Positions 1 through 7,351 of a stretch of 64,000 nucleotides of DNA are shown in pieces. Source of the stretch: Deltaproteobacteria bacterium. Lineage in GTDB: Bacteria > Myxococcota > JACRCW01. How positions within the stretch are numbered: position 1 is the stretch's first letter; each line of letters opens with the position of its first letter. Below the pieces are notes generated by a model, which searched no databases, was not told where the DNA came from, and saw only the letters and a list, made by a program, of their open reading frames with translations. Made by a program: the position numbers and the translations under genes. Where the stretch lies: the NCBI GenBank assembly GCA_016218805.1, contig JACRCW010000071.1, forward strand, positions 21,473 through 85,472, given 5' to 3'.

Positions 1-199
1 CGCGCACCAGCCGCTCCACGGTTTCGGCCGCGGCGTCGGGTGCGTCGTCCGCGGGCAGCGGCTTGGCGCCGGGAGGCGGGGATTTCCACGGGTCCGGCAC
101 GGCGGCGGGCGGGGTCAGCTCCGCGGCGAGCAGGTAGATGACCGGCGGAGCCGCCAGCAGCGTGGCGATGGCGAGGCCGCGGGACGCTGCCGGGGTCAT
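1..199 (-). CDS. N-terminal fragment of an exported or membrane-anchored protein
   Basis: Only the first 66 codons are in the window; the gene runs off the left edge. Its ATG (199-197) overlaps the TGA of the ferritin-like gene as ATGA, which suggests translational coupling. The visible N-terminus has a hydrophobic Ala/Leu/Ile stretch at about residues 8-27, then a Pro/Ala/Asp-rich linker containing WKSPPPG. That pattern fits a signal peptide or signal anchor followed by a periplasmic linker. No family can be named from this fragment. Confidence 0.6.
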   Translation of the reverse strand, partial: MTPAASRGLAIATLLAAPPVIYLLAAELTPPAAVPDPWKSPPPGAKPLPADDAPDAAAETVERLVR

Positions 200-1041
200 T
201 CCCGGTGCCCCACGTGCACGTCCAGGTCCACGCCCAGTTCTGCCAGGCGGGGCAGCACGTGCTTTTCCAGCGCGTCATAGAACACGGACAGCATGACCAC
301 CGGCGGCGGCAAACCCAGCGCGGCCATGTCGCGTTCACGCTGGGACAGCTCGCGCGGGGGGCCTTCCAGTGGTCCGCCAATGCGGCGTTCAAAGCGCGCC
401 AGCTCGTCGGTGAGCCGCACGCGCAGGCGGTCCTTCTGCACGGGTTTGAAGTCCGGCACAAACAGGCGCGCGGCCTCAAACCCGAACGCGCCATGGAACG
501 ACTCATCCCGGTGGATCTCGGACAGCGCCCACTGGGCAATGGGCAGCTTCACCAGGTTGAGTGCGTGGCGGAACTCGTGTGCGCTGACCAGCTCGCCAAT
601 GACAAAGAACGCCACCATGCCGGCGATGGCCTGCTCATCCGCCTCCGCGTCGTCGCGCCAGGCCAGCACGGGTGGCGTGGCGTCACGCGGGAGCGTGGGG
701 GTTGCGCCCAGCGCCTGCAGCACGTCCGCGGCCACGTCCACGTGGCGCACCTCGTCCTCCACCACGCGGCCAAACGCCCCCAGCACGTCCAGCGGCGCCC
801 CCAACCGCGCCAGCGCACCGGTCATCCAGCCGGAGATGACCACGCTCTCGTATTCGCTCTCCATGAGGCGCTGCCAGCCCGCCACCACGTCAGGGAGCAG
901 CGCGGCAGGGATGTCCTTGAGGTCCAAAGCGGGCGGGTCGTCCGCGGCGCCGTCGCGGCGGACGCGCTGGCGGTGGAGGCTGGCCATGCGCGTGGCGGCG
1001 CGGTTGACCGCAAAGCGGGGCAGGGTGGAGCGGCAGCTCAT
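196..1041 (-). CDS. Ferritin-like di-iron domain protein
   Basis: A 281-residue protein with the full carboxylate/histidine set of a ferritin-like four-helix di-iron site: Glu63/Glu65 in a first helix, ExxH at 97-100, Glu150 in a third helix and ExxH at 180-183. This arrangement is known from rubrerythrin, tRNA hydroxylase (MiaE) and acyl-ACP desaturase-like folds that bind two metal ions, usually iron. Its substrate cannot be told from sequence. The frame is open further upstream, but the ATG at 1041 was chosen because it gives a compact protein and leaves room for the divergent gene at 1128. It has no signal peptide, so it is probably cytoplasmic. It is coupled to the exported-protein gene downstream. 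Family is well supported; function is unknown. Confidence 0.8.
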   Translation of the reverse strand: MSCRSTLPRFAVNRAATRMASLHRQRVRRDGAADDPPALDLKDIPAALLPDVVAGWQRLMESEYESVVISGWMTGALARLGAPLDVLGAFGRVVEDEVRHVDVAADVLQALGATPTLPRDATPPVLAWRDDAEADEQAIAGMVAFFVIGELVSAHEFRHALNLVKLPIAQWALSEIHRDESFHGAFGFEAARLFVPDFKPVQKDRLRVRLTDELARFERRIGGPLEGPPRELSQRERDMAALGLPPPVVMLSVFYDALEKHVLPRLAELGVDLDVHVGHRE

Positions 1042-1127
1042 TGAATGGCCTTTCGCAACGGCCCGCGGGCCCGTCAAGGGGGGGCCTTGCGTGGCCGGGG
1101 CGGCGTCTTCCAAGGTTGGGCCCGGCC

Positions 1128-2210
1128 ATGGCGACGGTGGGACCCAAGACGGGCGGTTTCTGGTTGTGGCGCAAGCAGGCCACCGCGTCCGTGTTGACGG
1201 CGTTGTTGCCGCGCGCGCTGGCTGCACCGCTGCCGTTGGAGCGTCCCCTGCGCGTGGGTTACCTGCGGTTTGACCGGCGCGTGGGCGAAGTCCTGCTGCA
1301 GACGCCGCTGTACGCGGCGCACAAGGCCGCGCGCCCGTTGGACACCGTGGTGGCGGTGGTCCACCCGCGCATGGCGCGCGTGCTGCGCGGCCAGGACGGC
1401 ATTGACGAACTGGTGCCCTTCTCCTGGCGCGGCTTCCCGCTCACCGCGGAGTCACGCGCCTGGCTGGCCGCGCTGCGCTCCCTGCGGCTGGACGTGGCGG
1501 TGGACTGCAGCGACCCGACGATCTTCTCCGTGGGTCACGTGGTGGCCACGCGGCTCACCGGTGCGCCGCACCGCGTGGGTTTCCACCGCGGTCCGGCGGA
1601 GGCGCACTACACGCGCACCGTGCCGGTCCCTGACCCGGTGCATGAAGCCTCCGCGCGCGCGGCGCTGTTGGAACCCTTTGGTGTCCGCGCATCACCGGAG
1701 CTGCGTTTCACCCCGCACCCCGCCACGCCGGTGCGGGTGGACGGTGCGGACGTGGTGGCGCGGATGGCGGCGGAGCCGGGGAGGCACGCCGTGGTGTGCC
1801 CGGGCGGGCGGCTGGCGTGGCGGCGCGGTGGCGCGGAGCACTTTGGTGCGCTGGCGGCGGCGGTGCTGGCCGCGGGACGTACGGCGTGGCTGGCCCCCGG
1901 CCCCGGCGAAGAGCCGCTATGCCGCGACGTGGCGGCGCTGGCCCCGGGCGCGCGGCTGCTTCCCGTCACGGACCTGGACCAGCTGGGTGCGGTGATGCGC
2001 GCGGCCGGCGTTGTCGCCTGCAACAACAGCGGCACCATGCACCTGGCGTGCGCGGTGGGGGCGCGCACGTTTGCGTTGTTTGTGCACATGGACCCGGTGC
2101 GGTGGGGACACCCGCAGCCCCAGCACCGCATGTACGTGCTGGATCCCGCCGCGCCCGACGCCACGGTGCGCCTGGTGGACGCGTTCCGGGCATTCCTGGA
2201 GGCGGCATGA
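1128..2210 (+). CDS. Glycosyltransferase family 9 (heptosyltransferase-like)
   Basis: A 360-residue protein resembling ADP-heptose:LPS heptosyltransferases (GT9, GT-B fold). An early segment GYLRFDRRVGEVLLQTPLY matches the family's N-terminal D-x-x-GD-x(2)-h-T-P region in degenerate form. The C-terminal half has a PGGR turn (about residue 222) and NNSGTMHLA (about 298), the nucleotide-sugar binding segment normally written D/N-SG-x-MH. The likely role is adding a sugar to LPS core at the inner membrane, in keeping with kdsB 12 kb away. The ATG at 1128 starts the conserved region. The stop overlaps the next gene as ATGA. The exact sugar is not deducible. Confidence 0.78.
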   Translation: MATVGPKTGGFWLWRKQATASVLTALLPRALAAPLPLERPLRVGYLRFDRRVGEVLLQTPLYAAHKAARPLDTVVAVVHPRMARVLRGQDGIDELVPFSWRGFPLTAESRAWLAALRSLRLDVAVDCSDPTIFSVGHVVATRLTGAPHRVGFHRGPAEAHYTRTVPVPDPVHEASARAALLEPFGVRASPELRFTPHPATPVRVDGADVVARMAAEPGRHAVVCPGGRLAWRRGGAEHFGALAAAVLAAGRTAWLAPGPGEEPLCRDVAALAPGARLLPVTDLDQLGAVMRAAGVVACNNSGTMHLACAVGARTFALFVHMDPVRWGHPQPQHRMYVLDPAAPDATVRLVDAFRAFLEAA

Positions 2211-3622
2211 TCCTGCCCGGGCTGCTCCTGCTGGTGGCGGCGCAGGACGGCGGCCCCGCGCCGCTGCCCGGCCCCAGCCCGGACGAGGTGGACGCGGTGC
2301 TGCGCGCGCTGGAGCCGCAGTCCGCCGCGGTGGCCGCCGCCCCCGCGCCCGAGTTGGAAGTGCCGCACGCGGACCTGCCGCCGCGCTGGTGGGAGATGGT
2401 GGAGCCGGTGCTGGCCCTGCGGTTGCGCCCGGTGGTGCGGCTGGGCCACCCCACAAGCCAACGCCGCCCGGAGGGCGCCCTGGACCTGCGCGGCTGGGTG
2501 GGCGCCACGCTGCACCCGGTGCCGGGGCTGTCAGCGCGGCTGGTGCTGGCGGTGCATCCGTCCTTCCCGGCGTTGGAGGCGCCCGGGCCGGATGCGCTGT
2601 TGGATGGCTGGGTGGAGTGGGCGTACCCGGCGCTGGGTGGCACGGTGGCGCTGCGGGCGGGGCGGCAGGAGATAGCGCTCACGGAGCTGACGTGGGCGCG
2701 GCAGGACTGGCTGCAGCGGCCGCCGCGTTTTGACGGCGCCACCGCGCGGCTCACAGTGGGGCGCGCGTTCCTGGTGGCGGTGCTGGCCGCGGAGGCGCTG
2801 TGGACGCTGCCGGTGGCGGGCGAGCCGCCGGACGTGAACGTGGTGGCGGCGCTGCAGAGCGGCTTTTCCGACGGGCCGGGGCGGCTGCTGGAGCTGCACG
2901 CGGTCCTGCGCGCCCCGCGCGTGGCGGCGCACGGGGACCGCACGGAGGGCCTGGCCACCCCGGCGCGCCTGTTTGCGGGCGGCAACGCGGAGTGGACCTG
3001 GATGGGCCTGCACGGCCGCGCGGCGTTGGACGTGGAGCAGGAGCAGTTTGAACGGCCCAGCGTGTTCGCCCCGCCGGTGGTGTTCCACGCGGAGGGGGGA
3101 TACGCGCCGCACTTCCCATGGGCGTTTGGTGCGTACGCGTCCGCCGGGGCGCGCGGCGGGCTGGGCCAGCCCATGAGCTGGCTGCCGGGCGCGGCGGGAG
3201 GCTGGAGCGGGTTTGACGGCGTGGCGGCGCAGGACGCGGTGCCGCTGTACGGCACGGTGCACGGCGCCTACGGCGAGATGGACCTGGCGCGCTCCACCAA
3301 CGCGTATGCCCTGTTTGCCCGCGCCGGCCTGGTGCGGGACCGCCTGCAGGATCTCAGCTTCACGCTGTGGCGCCTGGCGCAGTGGGACGCGCGCGGGGCC
3401 TGGTACCCCGCGGCCGGGGACTCCCCGTTGTTGGCGCCCGGGGAGGGCCGGCCCACGCCGCTGATTGGCTGGGAGGCGGACCTGTCCGCCCGCGCGCAGC
3501 TCACAGATCACCTGGTGCTGTCCGGCGCGGTGGGCCTGTTGTACGCAGGGTCCCGCGCGCGGGATGCGCAATTCACGTCATTTGCGCAGACGGCGTGGGG
3601 ATCGCTGGAATTCCGGTTGTAG
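2207..3622 (+). CDS. Outer-membrane beta-barrel (porin-like) protein
   Basis: A 471-residue protein starting with a short hydrophobic signal-like segment (residues 1-12), a Pro-rich linker to about 60, then a long run of alternating polar and hydrophobic residues with many Gly, Trp and Tyr (for example LRLRPVVRL, GAYASAGARGG, VLSGAVGLLYAGSRA), as in transmembrane beta-strands. It ends in GSLEFRL, a hydrophobic strand close to the usual C-terminal aromatic signature. It resembles alginate-export/porin-type barrels in layout, without a diagnostic motif. It is coupled to the GT9 gene by ATGA, so both may be one envelope transcription unit. Transport substrate is unknown. Confidence 0.6.
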   Translation: MILPGLLLLVAAQDGGPAPLPGPSPDEVDAVLRALEPQSAAVAAAPAPELEVPHADLPPRWWEMVEPVLALRLRPVVRLGHPTSQRRPEGALDLRGWVGATLHPVPGLSARLVLAVHPSFPALEAPGPDALLDGWVEWAYPALGGTVALRAGRQEIALTELTWARQDWLQRPPRFDGATARLTVGRAFLVAVLAAEALWTLPVAGEPPDVNVVAALQSGFSDGPGRLLELHAVLRAPRVAAHGDRTEGLATPARLFAGGNAEWTWMGLHGRAALDVEQEQFERPSVFAPPVVFHAEGGYAPHFPWAFGAYASAGARGGLGQPMSWLPGAAGGWSGFDGVAAQDAVPLYGTVHGAYGEMDLARSTNAYALFARAGLVRDRLQDLSFTLWRLAQWDARGAWYPAAGDSPLLAPGEGRPTPLIGWEADLSARAQLTDHLVLSGAVGLLYAGSRARDAQFTSFAQTAWGSLEFRL

Positions 3623-3628
3623 CGGCGC

Positions 3629-4483
3629 TCAGGCACCACCCGCGTCGGCGGGCTCGTCGTCCAGCACCACTTCGGTGTCGCTTTCGGAGATCTCCTGCTC
3701 CTCCAGCACCACCTCCAGGTAGCCGTCCGCCACCATGCGGGCCAGCAGGCGGCATGAATCAAACTCCCCCAGGTGCCCCAGGTCCACCACGCGCTGCACC
3801 GTGGTCCCCTTGCCCACCAGGGAGAACAACAGCTTCTCCTCCTCGCTGGGACCGGTGGGCGGCGGCGGCTCACCGTCATCACCCAGGTCAAACAGGCTCT
3901 CACCGGTGTCCACCGGCGCCGGCCGGCTGGGCGCCTGGGAAATGTCCCGCTTCACGCGCAGCGTGTGCCCGTTGGACGGGATCACCCGCCGGATATCCGG
4001 CCATTCGCCCGTGCGCCGCACGCCCTCCATCAGCGCAATCTCCCACTTCATGCCCGGGCGCAGCTCCGCCGCCATGGTCGTGGTGGCGCCCACCACGAAC
4101 TCATAGGTGCCGCTGGCCAGCGAAAACGCGTTGAACAGCGTCTCCCGCGTCTGCAGCCGGATGAAATCCGCCAGCACCGGCTGCGGCACGAACCGCCCCT
4201 CCAGCAACACCGCGCCAATCTTCTTGCCCGTCCGCTGCTGCATGTTCAGCGCGTCCAGCAGCGCGGCACGCGTGATGAGCCCCGCGCGCACCAGCATCTC
4301 GCCCAGGCGGTGCTTCACGTCCCGCTGCTTGTCCTCCACGCGGATGAGCAGCCCGTTGTGCATCCAGATGTCCACCGCCCGCGGGGGCGCACGCAGCCGC
4401 AGCAGACCGGACTTGTTCTGCCGCCCCAAGAGCTGGATGACGTCCGCGCAGCCGTCCTTCTCCAGGATCCCCTTGAGCGCCAC
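3629..4483 (-). CDS. DUF4388 domain protein
   Basis: A 284-residue soluble protein. It begins with ALKGILEKDGCADVIQLLGRQ, the usual opening of DUF4388 (PatA N-terminal-like) domains, which continue with a hydrophobic strand and the segment VDIWMHNGLLIRVED. Residues about 60-130 (RLGEMLVRAGLIT, KKIGAVLLEG) resemble the GspE/PilB N-terminal fold often joined to DUF4388. The C-terminus is acidic. The frame is open upstream to a GTG at 4510, but the GTG at 4483 was chosen because family members start at this point and GGAGGAGG lies about 10 nt before it. A TAGCAT hexamer at 4535-4530 on this strand could be its -10. It stands head-to-head with another DUF4388 gene. Regulatory roles are suspected for the family, none proven here. 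Confidence 0.72.
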   Translation of the reverse strand: MALKGILEKDGCADVIQLLGRQNKSGLLRLRAPPRAVDIWMHNGLLIRVEDKQRDVKHRLGEMLVRAGLITRAALLDALNMQQRTGKKIGAVLLEGRFVPQPVLADFIRLQTRETLFNAFSLASGTYEFVVGATTTMAAELRPGMKWEIALMEGVRRTGEWPDIRRVIPSNGHTLRVKRDISQAPSRPAPVDTGESLFDLGDDGEPPPPTGPSEEEKLLFSLVGKGTTVQRVVDLGHLGEFDSCRLLARMVADGYLEVVLEEQEISESDTEVVLDDEPADAGGA

Positions 4484-4586
4484 GCGACTGCCGCCCTCCT
4501 CCGCGTCCACGGTGGGACTCGGCGTGCGGATGCTACCCGCATGTCCCGACCCGCGTCAGCCCGCCGTGTGTCCCGCATCACCTCCG

Positions 4587-4616
4587 TTGACGGATTGTCG
4601 GCCATTATCCTACATG
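4587..4616 (+). promoter_or_regulatory. Candidate sigma70-type promoter
   Basis: TTGACG (4587-4592) is followed after 18 bp by TACATG (4611-4616). Transcription would begin near 4623, giving a leader of about 26 nt with GGGAG before the ATG at 4649. Position and spacing fit; there is no direct evidence. Confidence 0.4.
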
Positions 4617-4648
4617 GCCGGCAGGCGGCGGTGAGCCGGGGAGCGGTG

Positions 4649-5584
4649 ATGGCCAAGTCCACGCAGTTGCGAGCGATGGTCGGGTTGGAGCCGCAGATCC
4701 TCACGGTGCAGACGGGGAGCCGGTCCTTTGCGGGGCGGGTGTTGGCGCCGCCGGCGCAGGTCCGCAGCGGGGACGAGGTCCACCTGCGCGTGAAGATTGG
4801 CGCCGGAGAGGACTGGGCGGACGTGCTGACGCGGGTCCGCCGGGTGGGTGGGGTGGCGCCCAGCGTGCCGTGGGGCGCGGGCCTGGCGCTGGACCTGGAG
4901 ATTGTCCGGACCGCGCGGGGCTGCGAGGCGCTGTTTGAGACCGGGCAGGCGCTGGTGGGGAACGATTCCGTAGCCGTGGAGGAGAGTGATCCCGGGGAGA
5001 TGGTGGGGTCACTCAAGCACATGCCGCTGGCGGATCTGCTGCAGACCATGGAGCTGATGCAGAAGACGGCGCGCGTGGAGGTCACGGACCTGGAGGGTGC
5101 TTCCGGCGTGGTGCACGTGGAGCGCGGCGCCGTGGTGGATGCGCAGATGCATGAGCTGGGTGCCATGGAAGCTTTCACGGCCATGGTCGGCCTGGCGCGC
5201 GGGCGGTTCCAGGTGCGGTTTGGGTGCCCGGCGCCGCGGCGGAGCCTGGAGCAGCCCACCAGCTTCCTGCTGCTGGAGGCCATGCGGAAGCTGGACGAGG
5301 ACGCGCGCGAACCCACCCCCACCGTCCCCGGCCGCCGCGCACCGGCCCCCGTGGAGATGGCGGATTCCGTGCCGGCGCCGTGGCCGGACCCCGCGGCGCC
5401 CGCCCCCGTTCCGGTCTCCCCCTCTGCGCCCTTTGGCCGGTTCTTTGCCGAGGCGGGCCGCATCATCACCCTGCGCAGCGTGCGCGCCGCGGCGCAGCTC
5501 CCGCCCGACGACGACGCCATCCGGTCCGTCCCGCCGCGCAACCCGTTCCACGGCCACAGCAACAACTCCACCCCGCCGGCGTGA
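4649..5584 (+). CDS. PilZ-like plus DUF4388 protein
   Basis: A 311-residue protein. Residues about 20-100 (SGDEVHLRVKIG, VLTRVRRVGG, GAGLALDLEIV) resemble the beta-barrel of PilZ-like domains. Residues about 115-215 (GSLKHMPLADLLQTMELMQKT, VVHVERGAVVDAQ, AFTAMVGLARGRFQVRF) are a DUF4388 domain. The tail is Pro/Ala-rich and probably disordered. The ATG at 4649 was preferred to one at 4541 because it has a well-placed GGGAG and lies downstream of a promoter-like pair. PilZ relatives often bind c-di-GMP, but no clear RxxxR...D/NxSxxG set was seen, so ligand binding is uncertain. It is transcribed away from the other DUF4388 gene. Confidence 0.68.
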   Translation: MAKSTQLRAMVGLEPQILTVQTGSRSFAGRVLAPPAQVRSGDEVHLRVKIGAGEDWADVLTRVRRVGGVAPSVPWGAGLALDLEIVRTARGCEALFETGQALVGNDSVAVEESDPGEMVGSLKHMPLADLLQTMELMQKTARVEVTDLEGASGVVHVERGAVVDAQMHELGAMEAFTAMVGLARGRFQVRFGCPAPRRSLEQPTSFLLLEAMRKLDEDAREPTPTVPGRRAPAPVEMADSVPAPWPDPAAPAPVPVSPSAPFGRFFAEAGRIITLRSVRAAAQLPPDDDAIRSVPPRNPFHGHSNNSTPPA

Positions 5585-5665
5585 CGCCACCGGGGGAGCC
5601 TGGGCGCTCGCGCGCGGGGCCCCTTGTGTGGGAGAAACCGCCTCCCGGCGACGGAGGTTAAGACC

Positions 5666-7351
5666 ATGAAGCGCGTGGCGTGGGCATGGGTGGCGGTCTG
5701 CCTGGTGGTCTTCCCCGGGATGGCCCGGGCCGCCGGCTACTGGGTCAGCGAGATTGGCCCCAAGGCCATTGGCCGCGGCGGGGCGTTTGTGGCCTCCCCG
5801 GATGACCCCACGGCGATGTGGCTCAACCCCGCGGGCCTCTCCCTGGTGCCCGGCGCGCAGATCTACGTGGACACCTCGCTGGTGCGGCTCAACCAGCAGT
5901 TCACGCGTTCCTGCACGCCCAGCTGCGCGCCCAATCCCTACACCGTGGATTATGACGGCAACACGCTCACCGTGCCCAAGCACCCGCTGATTGTGGACGG
6001 AGAGTCGGTCATTGACCCGTACGGGCCCAATGGTGGCTTCGCAGACGGTGACCGCAGCGGTCTGCTCCTGGGCAACAAGGGCGAAGGAAGCGTGGGCACC
6101 GCGGTCAACGGGCGGGCCGGCCCCATGCAGGGCCGCTTTGGGCGGTGGGTCCCCTTCCTCTCCATGAGCTTCAACGGTGAACTGCTGGGCGTTCCGGGGC
6201 TGGGGCTGGGCGCCGCGGTGTACGGCCCCAACACGGGCGGCGTGCAGTACGCGGATGACGGCGTGCAGCGGTACAGCGTCATCACCAGCGAGCCGTTTGA
6301 GATGTTCACCGAGCTGGCCGTGGCCTACCGGTTCAACCGCTACATCGGCCTGGGCGTGGGGCTGGCACTGGACCGCCTGGGCACGCACCAACGCGTGGCG
6401 CTGTCCACGGACAAGCGCGGCACGGAGGCCAGGGAGAAGGACGTCATCGTGGACTTTGCCGCGTATGAGAACTTCATCCCGACGATGATGGTGGGCTTCA
6501 CGTCCAACCCGGTGGCGGGGCTCCACGTGGGCGGGAGTTTCCTCACCCCACGCAAGGCGCGCGCCACCGGGCCGCTGAAGGTGACGCCCAACAGCAATCT
6601 CAACGACCCCAACGACCCCGACAGCCTGGGGCTTACGTTTGACGACAGCCACGCGCGCGCCGTGGGGTACTTCGGTTCACCGGCCGCCGCGCGCCTGGGT
6701 GCGCGCTACGATTTTGCGCCGTGGTTTGATTTTGAGGTGGCGGTGGTCCGCGAGTTCTGGTCCCAGATGCGGTACGTGCGCCTGGACATTGAGGGACTGG
6801 ACGCCCGCACCACGCTGCAGCCCGACAAGCCGCTGGCCCTGCCCCCAACGCTGCAGCCCAAGGAGTGGCGTGACACGTGGAGCCTGCGCGCCGGCGGTGA
6901 CTTCAACGTGTGGCCGGGCGTGGCCACGGTGCGCGCGGGGACGTTTGTGGAGGAGAGCGCCATCCCGGACCGGACTTACGACGTCACGGTGGCGGACGGG
7001 CGCAAGCTGGGTGTGTCCACGGGGTTCACGGTCGGGTACTTCGGGTTGCGGTTGGTGGGCGCCTGGCAGCACGTCTTCATTGAGGCCCGCGAGATCACCG
7101 ACTCGCGGGTGGTCTCACAGAATCCGGTGGGGGTGGTCCAGAACATGGGCGGCAACACCGTGGTGGCGCTGGGCCGCTACTACCAGTCCCATGACGTGGG
7201 CTCCGTGGGCGTGGTGCTGGACGTGGGCGAGATGGCCCTGCGCCTGAAGGGCGTGGTGTCCGGAGACCGCGGCTGGTGGCGCCCGGAGGGTCCGCGCTCG
7301 CGCACCGTGCTGGATGCGGGCAGCTACCTGCAGCGCTCCTCCAACTTCTGA
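5666..7351 (+). CDS. FadL/OmpP1-family outer-membrane transport protein
   Basis: A 561-residue protein with a signal peptide (hydrophobic core at residues 8-20, cleavage near ARA-AGYW). The mature part begins GYWVSEIGPKAIGRGGAF and continues with DDPTAMWLNPAGLSLV, the hatch-domain pattern of FadL/TodX/OmpP1 proteins, which carry hydrophobic molecules such as long-chain fatty acids across the outer membrane. Downstream are many amphipathic strands typical of a 14-strand barrel, and the last residue is Phe, the usual barrel assembly signal. GGAGG lies 9 nt before the ATG. It is somewhat longer than E. coli FadL. Its last 28 bp overlap the convergent phosphatase gene. Confidence 0.85.
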   Translation: MKRVAWAWVAVCLVVFPGMARAAGYWVSEIGPKAIGRGGAFVASPDDPTAMWLNPAGLSLVPGAQIYVDTSLVRLNQQFTRSCTPSCAPNPYTVDYDGNTLTVPKHPLIVDGESVIDPYGPNGGFADGDRSGLLLGNKGEGSVGTAVNGRAGPMQGRFGRWVPFLSMSFNGELLGVPGLGLGAAVYGPNTGGVQYADDGVQRYSVITSEPFEMFTELAVAYRFNRYIGLGVGLALDRLGTHQRVALSTDKRGTEAREKDVIVDFAAYENFIPTMMVGFTSNPVAGLHVGGSFLTPRKARATGPLKVTPNSNLNDPNDPDSLGLTFDDSHARAVGYFGSPAAARLGARYDFAPWFDFEVAVVREFWSQMRYVRLDIEGLDARTTLQPDKPLALPPTLQPKEWRDTWSLRAGGDFNVWPGVATVRAGTFVEESAIPDRTYDVTVADGRKLGVSTGFTVGYFGLRLVGAWQHVFIEAREITDSRVVSQNPVGVVQNMGGNTVVALGRYYQSHDVGSVGVVLDVGEMALRLKGVVSGDRGWWRPEGPRSRTVLDAGSYLQRSSNF

